46,264 bases of DNA. Source: Rhodovulum sp. PH10. Its GTDB lineage: Bacteria; Pseudomonadota; Alphaproteobacteria; Rhizobiales; Xanthobacteraceae. The notes below the pieces were generated by a model, which saw nothing but the letters and a program-made list of their open reading frames with translations, made no database searches and had not been told where the DNA came from. A program made the position numbers and the translations under genes. Below, piece by piece: positions 8,957 to 16,537 of the stretch. Each line of letters begins with the position of its first letter. Position 1 is the stretch's first letter. The DNA is taken from assembly GCF_000293785.1 (NCBI RefSeq), contig NZ_AKZI01000041.1, positions 1 through 46,264 on the forward strand, in the 5' to 3' direction.

Positions 8957-10180
8957 TCACCCGTAGGCCTTGGTGGCCTCGATCCGCATCGGCCGGAACC
9001 CGCGGGCGGCGAGCGCCTCGACGATCTCCTGGCCGTGCGCGCGGTCGCGCGCCTCGATCGTCACGTCGACGGTCGCCCCCTTGGCCGGCACGTCGAGAAA
9101 CAGCCGGTGGTGCTCGACCTCGAGGATGTTCGCGCCCTGCGCCCCGAGCACGGTGGCGATCGAGCCGAGCACGCCCGGCCGGTCGGGGATGGTGAGCCGG
9201 ATCGACACGATGCGCGACTCGCGCTCGAGCTCCCGCACCACGATGGAGGCGAGGATCCGCGGGTCGATATTGCCCCCGCACAAAATCAGCCCGACCTTCT
9301 TGCCGCGGAATTTCTCCGGCTTTGCCAGCATCGCCGCGAGCCCGGCGGCGCCCGCGCCTTCGGCCATCGTCTTCTGCAGCGTGAGATGCGCGTTGACCGC
9401 CCGCTCGAGGTCGCCCTCGTCGACCAGCAAAATCTCCGGCACCGAGGCTTCGATGATCGGCCGGGTCAGTGCGCCGACGTTCTTCACCGCAATTCCCTCG
9501 GCGAGCGTCGGCCCGCCGATCGGCCGGGTCTCGCCGGTGATCGCGTTGCGCATCGAGGGATAGAGCGCCGCCTCGACCCCGAGAATCTCGATGTCGGGCT
9601 TCACGCCGCGGGCGGCCACCGCATTGCCGGCGATCAGCCCGCCGCCGCCGATCGGGACGACCAGGATATCGAGGTCCGGCACCGCCTCCAGCATCTCGAG
9701 CGCGACGGTGCCCTGCCCGGCGATCACGTGCGGATCGTCGTAGGGGTGCACGAACGACAGCGTCTCCGCCGCGGCGATCGCTTCCGCCCGCGCCTGCGCC
9801 TCGGTGAGCGTGTCGCCCTCCAGAACCACCCGGGCGCCGAACGCCTTGGTCGAGGCGACCTTCACATAAGGCGTGGTCGCCGGCATCACGATGGTGGCCG
9901 GCACGCCGAGCCGCTGGGCGTGGTGGGCGACCGCCTGGGCGTGATTGCCGGCCGACATCGCGATCACCCCGCGGCGGCGCGCGTCCCGGTCGAGCGCGAC
10001 CAGCTTCACATAGGCGCCGCGGTCCTTGAACGAGCCGGTGACCTGCAGGTTTTCGTACTTCACGAACACCTCCGCCCCGGTGAGCGCCGACAGGCGCGGC
10101 GCCGGCAACGTCGGGGTGGCAAGGATTTGGCCGGCGAGGATTTCTCGGGCGGCTTCGACGTCGGCGAGGGAAACGGTCAC
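8957..10180 (-). CDS. Threonine ammonia-lyase with C-terminal ACT domain
   Basis: This PLP enzyme deaminates threonine to 2-oxobutyrate, the entry step to isoleucine or threonine catabolism. The 407-aa chain has the PLP lysine in GSFKDRGA (K52), the phosphate-binding GGGGLIAGN loop, and a C-terminal ACT domain from about residue 325 (SIRLTIPDRPGVLGSIATVLG). This is the roughly 400-aa single-ACT form (TdcB/IlvA-like), not the 500-aa enterobacterial IlvA. The GTG at 10180 was chosen because GGAG is six bases upstream and the family N-terminus begins there; the open frame continues upstream without homology. Confidence 0.92.
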   Translation of the reverse strand: MTVSLADVEAAREILAGQILATPTLPAPRLSALTGAEVFVKYENLQVTGSFKDRGAYVKLVALDRDARRRGVIAMSAGNHAQAVAHHAQRLGVPATIVMPATTPYVKVASTKAFGARVVLEGDTLTEAQARAEAIAAAETLSFVHPYDDPHVIAGQGTVALEMLEAVPDLDILVVPIGGGGLIAGNAVAARGVKPDIEILGVEAALYPSMRNAITGETRPIGGPTLAEGIAVKNVGALTRPIIEASVPEILLVDEGDLERAVNAHLTLQKTMAEGAGAAGLAAMLAKPEKFRGKKVGLILCGGNIDPRILASIVVRELERESRIVSIRLTIPDRPGVLGSIATVLGAQGANILEVEHHRLFLDVPAKGATVDVTIEARDRAHGQEIVEALAARGFRPMRIEATKAYG

Positions 10181-10366
10181 GGCAAGCTCCGGTGAAGGGG
10201 CGCGCGAGGGCGCGGGCGCCGGCGGCCGGCAGGGGCGCGGCGGCGTATACGTGCGGCGGCGGGGCGGCGGAGGATGCGCCGAGATGTCCCCTTGCGGGCG
10301 GCGCCGGAGACGGCCATGTGCGGACGAGGGGCGAATTCGACCCGCATTGCATCGACGAGGCGCACG

Positions 10367-10906
10367 ATGGCGAACGCAGGCTTCGGCCGGCCGAACGAGC
10401 CGTATTCCGACCGCCCGGCCGAGCTCGGTCCCGAGCTGCAGCCGGAGCTGTTCGAGGGCGTCGTCTCGCGCCGCGTGCTGGCCTTCCTGGTCGATCTGGT
10501 GGTGCTGGCGGTTCCGGTGATCGTCGGCTCGATCCTCGTCTTCCTGTTCGGCATCGTCACGCTCGGCCTCGGCCTGATGCTGTTCTGGCTGTTCACGCCG
10601 GCGGTGATCGTGTGGGCCTTGGTCTACTACGGAAGCACCCTCGGCGGCCCCTACTCGGCCACCATCGGGATGCGGGCGGTCGACCTCGAGATGCGCACCG
10701 TCCACGGCGAGGCCTGCTCCACCCTGCAGGGCGCGACGCATCCGGTGCTGTTCTGGCTGTCGATCTCGGCCGTCACGCCGCTCGTGCTGCTGGTGTGCTT
10801 TTTCAATCGGCGCAAGCGGCTTCTCCATGATATCGTGCTCGGCACGATCGTGATCAACACCGAGCGGCGTGCCCGGCGCGTGCTGGGGATCGATCCCACC
10901 TTTTGA
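10367..10906 (+). CDS. RDD family membrane protein
   Basis: The 179-aa protein has an N-terminal cytosolic stretch, then ASRR-like RDD residues ([16 protein letters not shown]), two long hydrophobic segments around residues 45-95, a conserved TIGMRAV motif, a third segment ([21 protein letters not shown]), and the ending [16 protein letters not shown], typical of RDD proteins (here LLHD). RDD proteins are membrane proteins of mostly unknown role, some linked to ion exchange. The ATG at 10367 has GAGG upstream. The stop codon is followed within 90 bp by bpt, suggesting co-transcription. Confidence 0.85.
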   Translation: MANAGFGRPNEPYSDRPAELGPELQPELFEGVVSRRVLAFLVDLVVLAVPVIVGSILVFLFGIVTLGLGLMLFWLFTPAVIVWALVYYGSTLGGPYSATIGMRAVDLEMRTVHGEACSTLQGATHPVLFWLSISAVTPLVLLVCFFNRRKRLLHDIVLGTIVINTERRARRVLGIDPTF

Positions 10907-10995
10907 GCGGAAATGGCTTCTCTCGGCAGCGGACGGCGCAGCGAGGACCAGACGACGGGCTCTTGCCCGGGCGGGCCGGGGCGGAGGACGCGTTC

Positions 10996-11739
10996 GTGAC
11001 CCGCCACTCCCGCGACACCCCGCAATTCTATCTCACCGCCCCCTCGCCCTGCCCCTATCTGCCGGGCCGCGAGGAGCGGAAGGTCTTCACCCACCTGGTC
11101 GGCGAGCGCGCCGCCGACCTCAACAACCTGCTCACCCACGGCGGCTTCCGCCGCAGCCAGTCGATCGCCTACCGCCCGGCCTGCGAGGGCTGCCGCGGCT
11201 GCGTCTCGGTGCGGGTGGTGGTCGACGAGTTCTCCCCGGGCCGCAATCTGCGCCGGGTGCTCGAGCGCAACGCCGACCTTTACGGCGAGATGCGGGTGGC
11301 GGTGCCGACCTCCGAGCAGTACGGCGTCTTCCGCGCCTATCTCGACGCCCGCCACCACGACGGCGGCATGGCCGACATGACCGTGCTCGACTATGCGATG
11401 ATGGTGGAGGACAGCCACGTCGACACCCGGCTCGTCGAGTACCGCCGGCGCACGCCCGAAAACCCCAACGGCGGGCGTGGCGACCTCGTCGCGGTCGGGC
11501 TCACCGACGTGCTCAAGGACGGGCTGTCGATGGTCTACTCGTTCTTCGAGCCGGCCGAGGCGCACCGCTCGCTCGGCACCTTGATGATCCTCGACCACAT
11601 CGCCCGCGCCCGCGCCATGGGCCTCGCCTACGTCTATCTCGGCTACTGGGTCGCGGGCTCGCGCAAGATGGACTACAAGGCCCGCTTCCTTCCCCAAGAA
11701 CGCCTCGGCCCGGAGGGCTGGGAGCGCGTGATGCGGTGA
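10996..11739 (+). CDS. bpt: Bacterial aspartate/glutamate leucyltransferase (arginyltransferase family)
   Basis: Bpt moves leucine from Leu-tRNA onto N-terminal Asp or Glu of proteins and so marks them for ClpS/ClpAP decay (N-end rule). The 247-aa protein has the family N-terminus with [14 protein letters not shown], the conserved [10 protein letters not shown] cysteine motif, and the C-terminal [18 protein letters not shown] block. The GTG at 10996 has an excellent GGAGG eight bases upstream and matches the usual N-terminus; a longer frame reaching into the RDD gene is less likely. Its end marks a change from GC-rich core DNA to AT-richer acquired DNA. Confidence 0.93.
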   Translation: MTRHSRDTPQFYLTAPSPCPYLPGREERKVFTHLVGERAADLNNLLTHGGFRRSQSIAYRPACEGCRGCVSVRVVVDEFSPGRNLRRVLERNADLYGEMRVAVPTSEQYGVFRAYLDARHHDGGMADMTVLDYAMMVEDSHVDTRLVEYRRRTPENPNGGRGDLVAVGLTDVLKDGLSMVYSFFEPAEAHRSLGTLMILDHIARARAMGLAYVYLGYWVAGSRKMDYKARFLPQERLGPEGWERVMR

Positions 11740-11763
11740 ATCACCTCCGAAAAGAGCCTTTGG

Positions 11764-12642
11764 ATGCCGACTTTCGACCGTCTCCCCGACTCGTTGCGAG
11801 GATACTGCATTTACACAGGAAAAACTTGGCCAGAATCCGCACTTTCCCGTGAGCATATAATTCCTCGCTCGCTCGGCGGAACACACAGCCCTACCATTTG
11901 GGTAAACCGAAAAACGAACAATGTTTTTGGATCGAAGATCGATGCTAAGATTACGAACGATCCGCTGATTTCTTTCGGCTGCCGCGACGCAGATGCAAGA
12001 GGTTACAGCAAAAAAGCTCGCATTCCGGAGTGGCGAGGTGCTGTACGTTGGGGCTCTGGACAGCCTGTTGGGTCGGGAGAAGGTCGCTACACACTTCGTT
12101 TCCCGTCCGCCGGCGCAACAGCATACGATTGCAGAACTCGACGCTTCGTTCCTGTTGCTTCAAACGGAAGCGCTCTGGTGATTTGGAGGTTTCCTATTGA
12201 TCACGTCGCCAGACTCAAGTTTACCTTGAAGACGCTCCTCGGCATCGGATATGTGCTCTCGCCATATAATTTTTCGAATTGCTTGGATGCCGATTTCATT
12301 CGCAACGCCCTCAATGCCCCGATATCCCTCTCTGAGAACCACAAAGAAGGCGGCCTATCCTTTACTGACAGCTTCCTCGACAATACAGTCGAAGGCAGGG
12401 CACGAGACTTGGCGATCCGAAATTTTCTGGAACGAAAGTCGAAGACCACAGCCCTAATTCATCAAACTGACAGCCTACTGAATTGGTCAATCTCTTGCGT
12501 AGGATATTTCGTCGGTAGCGTTTGGCTTCCAGCCGCCAATCAACTACTGCCAAACGTGTCTAATGGAGACGGACTTCTCATCACCTTTGACCGACTTGGC
12601 TCATCCGTATCTCACGTACCCCGAACCGAGATTCCTTTTTAA
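11764..12642 (+). CDS. HNH_5-like endonuclease domain protein
   Basis: The 292-aa protein opens with YCIYTGK, then LSREHIIPRSLGG and a downstream NNVFGSKIDAKI. This follows the HNH_5 pattern (C-x-x-C, E-H-x-I-P-x-x-L-G-G, N-x-F/D). The second cysteine of the usual zinc CxxC is a threonine here, so metal binding may be altered. The remaining 220 residues are not recognised. Base composition and codon use are clearly AT-richer than bpt just upstream, which indicates horizontal transfer. The start lacks a strong ribosome site. It lies outside the 20-bp att repeats of the neighbouring island, so it may be an older, separate insertion. A defence or homing role is possible but unproven. Confidence 0.6.
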   Translation: MPTFDRLPDSLRGYCIYTGKTWPESALSREHIIPRSLGGTHSPTIWVNRKTNNVFGSKIDAKITNDPLISFGCRDADARGYSKKARIPEWRGAVRWGSGQPVGSGEGRYTLRFPSAGATAYDCRTRRFVPVASNGSALVIWRFPIDHVARLKFTLKTLLGIGYVLSPYNFSNCLDADFIRNALNAPISLSENHKEGGLSFTDSFLDNTVEGRARDLAIRNFLERKSKTTALIHQTDSLLNWSISCVGYFVGSVWLPAANQLLPNVSNGDGLLITFDRLGSSVSHVPRTEIPF

Positions 12643-13136
12643 CTGCAATACATAATGCGACGCCTCGCGAATGAAATCGGGCGGAGATCGAGCACCACCT
12701 CGGTGGGCTTGCCCGCCGGAGAAAAGGCGCCGCCAATGGAGCGACAGCACCAGCACTGGGCACGGATGCGCTGGCTTGCCTGAGTGATGCGAGCCTGGTG
12801 CGGACGGCGGGAAACGACCTTGTCTTTCCTATCAACTTGATTTTACGCGCTTTTCTTTTCGAACTTCGCACCCCTGTGTAGCGTTTAGGCTGCGGACAGT
12901 CCGTGTTCCGTCGCTCATTCCCTGGCCACTCGCGGCTTTTCCCTCCTCACTGCACCACCGGAACGAATCGGGCTCCCCGCTCGAGGCGTTGCACACGGCC
13001 ACTCGTACGCGCTGGAGTGCCCCTCCCCCAATGCAGAAAGTGTCTGGATGACCCCACGAATCAAAAAAAGGTCCATTATCAGGCAGACTATCCTTCGCTA
13101 AACCTACAATACACAATTCAGCCCGTCACAACCGGC
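12643..13136. other. Gene-poor interval containing the left island boundary
   Basis: The first 150 bp are GC-rich and core-like with no recognisable gene. The left att copy is at 12793-12812. After it the DNA becomes AT-richer. A frame continuous with the polymerase-like gene stays open from 12903 but reads as low-complexity sequence until about 13137. Confidence 0.45.
12793..12812. repeat. Left attachment site (attL) of the tRNA-Leu island
   Basis: This 20-bp sequence is identical to 18219-18238, where it forms the 3' end of tRNA-Leu (acceptor strand, CCA and part of the T arm) plus three flanking bases. The two copies lie 5,426 bp apart in the same orientation. A tyrosine integrase gene is next to the right copy, the classic signature of site-specific integration into a tRNA gene. 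Confidence 0.85.
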
Positions 13137-14441
13137 ATGCTCACCGAAAAAGACATCGATCAGGAAGCCGCAGACCCGATAAAGGAAATTCCACAAAGCA
13201 ACCAAGCGGAGGAGTACAGGAAAGCGCCCTTCGCAGGCTGTGCTTGGAAACCGAACTCGGAAGCCGCCCATGAACTCGTCGACAAAATCTCGGGCCTCAT
13301 AGCCGAACACGAAAAGCGAAAGCGAAAGCGCGGGTCCAAGCAGGCTCAATTCGATGCCACTGCGGCGGGATTCTTAGGCGACCTACTGGTGGCCGTTACC
13401 GAGGAGAACCCGCAAGGCTGGGTGTACCGGCCCATGGGTAGGAGCAGGTTTTCCTCCTCCGACGTGACTTACCATGACTTCAAGAGCCTGACGGACGAAA
13501 TGACCCAACTGAGGTTGATCGAAGAAAAGCCTGGCTTTTCAGAGCGATTTCAGTGGGATGATGATGACGAACCGTGCATGGGGCGCAAGGCCGCGACCCG
13601 GTTCAGAGCCTCATCACCCGACCTATGGGAAGCTGCCAACTCGCTCGGCATAAGCAGCCACAACGTCAGAACACACTTTATCCTACGATTGCCGTCCTAC
13701 CCCCTCATCCTTAGGGGGCAATCAGGGAGACATCACAACCATTGGGAAGAGACAGGTTCGACTATCAAGTTTCCCCACACCCGTGAAACAGACCTCCTCG
13801 CGAACGAGGTAAAGGAGCTGAACGAGTTCCTAGATCAGATCGAGATCCGAGGCGGGACACATCGTGACTACAATCGTATCTTCAACAAGGGTAACGACGA
13901 CAACTTTCATTGGAACAAGGGAGGACGCCTCTACAGCCAAGGAGACGAGACATACCAGCGGCTTAACAAGGAAGAACGCCTTCGGATGACCATGGATGGA
14001 GAGCCTGTTTCCGAATTGGATATTCGGGCAAGCTACCTCACGATCCTCCATTCGGTTCACGGGTGCCCTCTCGACCAGTCGAACGACCCATACGTACTTC
14101 CGGAACTCGGGCTGAATGCCCGAGGCGCGGTCAAGAGTTGGTGTGCCGTCACCTTCGGGAGCGAGAAACATTTCGATCGGTGGCCGACGAAGATCATCGA
14201 GAAATATCTCTCGAAAACAGGAAGAAAGCTTGGGAGGGATTACCCTGTGCGCATGATACGAGACCACGTATGCAGACATTATCCGCTACTGGCCGATTGG
14301 GAAAAGCTCGACACGACCTGGGCCGCGCTCGGATCGAGAGAAAAGGCACCGGAACGCGCTTTCGGGTCTCTCCTTCGTAGCGGCCCCGCAGCCGCTGCCT
14401 CACTCCCGTCCCTGCCCATAGTACTAGTACCTACGCTTTAA
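13137..14441 (+). CDS. Polymerase-like hypothetical protein of integrative elements, 3' end possibly damaged
   Basis: The 434-aa protein comes from an island-borne family I recognise only loosely. A central block reads GGRLYSQGDETYQRL, then MDGEPVSELDIRASYLTILH and DPYVLPELGLNARGAVKSW. The DIRASY stretch resembles motif A of DNA polymerases. From memory of related proteins, the C-terminus should hold a [VI]HDS-[IV]-[IL]-V-P motif; here it reads SLPSLPIVLVPTL and stops. A continuation-like TEFLKSYVENP lies in another frame at 14441-14476. The start is uncertain: no good ribosome site is seen, and the frame is open back to 12903. The polymerase link is inference. Confidence 0.5.
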   Translation: MLTEKDIDQEAADPIKEIPQSNQAEEYRKAPFAGCAWKPNSEAAHELVDKISGLIAEHEKRKRKRGSKQAQFDATAAGFLGDLLVAVTEENPQGWVYRPMGRSRFSSSDVTYHDFKSLTDEMTQLRLIEEKPGFSERFQWDDDDEPCMGRKAATRFRASSPDLWEAANSLGISSHNVRTHFILRLPSYPLILRGQSGRHHNHWEETGSTIKFPHTRETDLLANEVKELNEFLDQIEIRGGTHRDYNRIFNKGNDDNFHWNKGGRLYSQGDETYQRLNKEERLRMTMDGEPVSELDIRASYLTILHSVHGCPLDQSNDPYVLPELGLNARGAVKSWCAVTFGSEKHFDRWPTKIIEKYLSKTGRKLGRDYPVRMIRDHVCRHYPLLADWEKLDTTWAALGSREKAPERAFGSLLRSGPAAAASLPSLPIVLVPTL

Positions 14442-14652
14442 CCGAGTTTTTGAAGTCATATGTAGAAAATCCCTGAAATCGAGGAGCAAGAAGGGACCCG
14501 AAGCAGGCGTATCGACAATAGCCCTCCTGAAGCGCCCAGGAAGACCGCTGGTTGAGTTTGGCGTTTTCCCTCCCTTGGTGCCGCTCTCCACAAATAATCG
14601 TTCAGCGAGGCCCTCAGGAGCGTTTGGAGGGGTTTTCGGTACACATGCTCGA
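14442..14652. other. Short interval between two convergent island genes
   Basis: It holds the out-of-frame TEFLKSYVENP remnant of the upstream gene (14441-14476). The related stretches CCCTCCTGAAGCGC (14522) and CCCTCAGGAGCGTT (14612) are also present. No gene is seen. Confidence 0.35.
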
Positions 14653-15309
14653 CTACAGAGACCACACAGCAAGCCCCGCTTCCGCCGCCACAGGATCATC
14701 CTTAATGCGGTACACCGTTTGCCTGCTCAATCCGGTCAGCTTGGCAATCTGCCCAATTCCTGTGTCCTGACCCAAGAGGTCGCGGACGGCCGTAAGCTGG
14801 TCCCTGGTGTAGCTCGGCTTACGGCCCCGATAATGCCGTTCACCACCCTCCCCGGCCTCTGCATCCTTAGCCTTCGCAAGCTCGATGCCGGCCCTCTGGG
14901 CTTCCTTCGTGGCCTCTGCCTGGGCCTGGGCCATGGCAGCCATGAACCCGATCAGCGCGTCTCTGACGGCCTGCTGCATGGGATCCTGGGTGGCCCCATC
15001 GAAGGTGAGCCCGTTGATGACCGTGCGGACCACCACCCCACGGCGCATGAACTCACGAACCGTGTCACAAACATCGAGGTAGTTCCGGCCCAGCCGGTCG
15101 AGCCATCGAACCACGAGGGTGTCACCGGCCCGCAGGAGGTCGAACAGGCGCCTTCCCTCGGGTCGCTCTTGCAGCCGAGTGCTGATCCCGGACACCCCGT
15201 GGTCGGCCACCACATGGTCGATACGAAACCCGGCGGCTTCGGCCTGGGTGCGTTGGTGCTCCAGGGTCTGCTCCGCGGTCGAGACCCGAGCGTAGAGGAA
15301 CGTAGGCAT
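14653..15309 (-). CDS. Serine recombinase (resolvase/invertase family)
   Basis: The 218-aa protein is a small serine recombinase. The catalytic serine is S10 in LYARVSTAEQ, and WLDRLGRNYLDVCDTV with GVVVRTVINGLTFDG follows the Hin/Tn3-resolvase core. A long E-helix (ALIGFMAAMAQAQAEATKEAQRAG) leads to a C-terminal helix-turn-helix (GIGQIAKLTGLSRQTVYRI). All catalytic-domain landmarks are present, so it looks intact. The start at MPTFLYARVST is the family N-terminus, with only a weak ribosome site. It may resolve or invert DNA inside the island; crossover sites would be expected in the hairpin-rich DNA just upstream of its start. Confidence 0.88.
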   Translation of the reverse strand: MPTFLYARVSTAEQTLEHQRTQAEAAGFRIDHVVADHGVSGISTRLQERPEGRRLFDLLRAGDTLVVRWLDRLGRNYLDVCDTVREFMRRGVVVRTVINGLTFDGATQDPMQQAVRDALIGFMAAMAQAQAEATKEAQRAGIELAKAKDAEAGEGGERHYRGRKPSYTRDQLTAVRDLLGQDTGIGQIAKLTGLSRQTVYRIKDDPVAAEAGLAVWSL

Positions 15310-15370
15310 TGACACTTCTCGTCCGCTGAGATGGTGTCCGCACACTTCCATGTCCGTTGATGGAAATCAA

Positions 15371-15653
15371 CCCTAGCGAACGCAATTTCGAGCACCGTCT
15401 CGCGTGTCCGCTAGGGCATACCGTAACGGCCACAATGAGCACAACATTTCGGACGGCTAGGCAGGAGCAAGATTGACATCCTCGACAAATTGCGCGAGCA
15501 TACCGATCCCTGTGCACAAGGGCGCGCCAAGGCGCATTCCAGCGGCCACACGGCCGAACCTGTAGTATGGCACGGGGGCGGGGCTTTCCCTGCCCCCAGT
15601 GTCATCTAAGGTATGAGAACCGATCAGTGACGAACGTAGCGCGCACCTTCACT
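15371..15653 (+). ncRNA. Candidate structured leader RNA upstream of the reverse transcriptase
   Basis: This 280-bp stretch has no convincing gene but several strong inverted repeats. CCCTAGCGAAC (15371-15381) pairs with GTCCGCTAGGG (15406-15416), with an inner CGAG/CTCG stem. CGGCC (15543-15547) pairs with GGCCG (15552-15556). A long stem with GGCAC-GGGGGC-GGGG (15569-15583) pairs with CCCTGCCCCCA-GTGTC (15588-15603), with one bulge and a CTTT loop. A perfect Shine-Dalgarno (AAAGGAGG, 15654) follows. Retrons and several defence reverse transcriptases carry a structured RNA just upstream of the enzyme. Alternatives are recombination sites for the resolvase or a terminator. The call is inference. 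Confidence 0.3.
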
Positions 15654-15674
15654 AAAGGAGGAAAACAGTACTTT

Positions 15675-15788
15675 GTGCCCGTCAGCTCTATATGGGCATT
15701 AATGTACGGGTCGCGCCTGGCTCAATCCGACAGAGACGAGGCGTTCACAACCCACGAGCAAAAGTGCTCGGAAATAATCAAAAAATAA
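15675..15788 (+). pseudogene. Detached N-terminal segment of the reverse transcriptase
   Basis: A GTG at 15675 lies 13 bases after AAAGGAGG and opens a frame reading MPVSSIWALMYGSRLAQSDR and on to CSEIIKK, then TAA at 15786-15788. The stop falls right after a run of six A (15780-15785). Moving to the -1 frame at that run continues directly as IREHWHPHE, the true upstream part of the reverse transcriptase. With one more A the gene would give a continuous protein of about 268 aa. The break could be a real mutation, a sequencing error in the A tract, or slippage-based expression. Confidence 0.6.
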
Positions 15789-16480
15789 GAGAACACTGGC
15801 ATCCACATGAAACATTCAAGACCTTTTCAAAAAAGGCCCATATAGCTGCCCTGCGCCCGCACATTGGAAATAGATGGTTTGCTTCAATTGACTTAGAGAG
15901 TTTTTTTGAACATGTAACACGAGCTAAAGTACACAGAGCCATTGAAAACATTGGATTTTCCCGCACACGGGCGTTTCGGATCGCCGGAGAAAGTACGGTA
16001 CGACAAAACGAGAAATACTCCCTTGCCCGAGGATTTCCCCAATCAGCTGTATTGGCTACCCTTGTCCTCGACCGCTCTTTGTTTGGCTCGTACCTACGGA
16101 AACGGAACGACAAATCAGCGTTAACTATTTATAGCGACGACATTATCCTCTCTTCCAATAATTTTCAAAATTTGGTGGACGAGTACTGGCTAATTATTGA
16201 ACTCCTGGGACGCTCAAATTTCTCGGTCAACACCCACAAGTCGCAGCCTCCTAATCGAGAAGTAGTTGTATTCAACATTCGTCTTTCACACAAACTATTG
16301 CGCTTTACTGATGAGCGCATGTGGAGATTCTTTATAAGAGCCAAAGACCTACTACAAAATACGTCTAGCGAGCAGAGAGATGAAAAGTATCAGGAATTCT
16401 TCGGGAGATACGTTGCGAGCATCAACTCTGAGCAGGCACGCCAGCTCGCGGAAAGCCTCGGCGTTTCTGCTGCCACCTGA
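15692..16480 (+). CDS. Small reverse transcriptase (RVT_1 core), retron/defence-RT-like, frameshifted at its N-terminus
   Basis: This frame of 262 codons carries a reverse-transcriptase core. Motif A is FASIDLESFF (Asp 68), motif B is LARGFPQSAVLATL (residues 111-124), and the catalytic box is TIYSDDIILSS (Asp 149 and 150), followed by FSVNTHKS and VVFNIRLS. The first 30 residues of this frame are an out-of-frame reading of the real N-terminus, which is encoded from 15675; true sequence starts at about IREHW (15785). No group II maturase X or nuclease domain is present. With its hairpin-rich leader, it is closer to retron or unknown-group/DRT enzymes than to intron RTs. I cannot assign a class. 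AT-rich codons mark it as foreign. Confidence 0.75.
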   Translation: MGINVRVAPGSIRQRRGVHNPRAKVLGNNQKIREHWHPHETFKTFSKKAHIAALRPHIGNRWFASIDLESFFEHVTRAKVHRAIENIGFSRTRAFRIAGESTVRQNEKYSLARGFPQSAVLATLVLDRSLFGSYLRKRNDKSALTIYSDDIILSSNNFQNLVDEYWLIIELLGRSNFSVNTHKSQPPNREVVVFNIRLSHKLLRFTDERMWRFFIRAKDLLQNTSSEQRDEKYQEFFGRYVASINSEQARQLAESLGVSAAT

Positions 16481-16537
16481 GCCAATGTCCCTTACTGGGC
16501 ACTGAGATAACTATACACATTCTCTTCGGAAGACTGC

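Noticed and set aside
12643..12792. Small gene on the minus strand in the core-like DNA left of attL
   Set aside because: The open frame is Arg/Ser/Ala-rich, has no ribosome site and no recognised motif.
15569..15603. Intrinsic terminator
   Set aside because: The stem is strong, but no T tract follows on either strand (GTCATCTAAGG on the right). I kept it as part of the candidate structured leader.
15692..15784. MGINVRVAPG as the native N-terminus of the reverse transcriptase
   Set aside because: No ribosome site precedes 15692. The sequence is low in hydrophobics and is a shifted reading of a sensible N-terminus in another frame with AAAGGAGG upstream.
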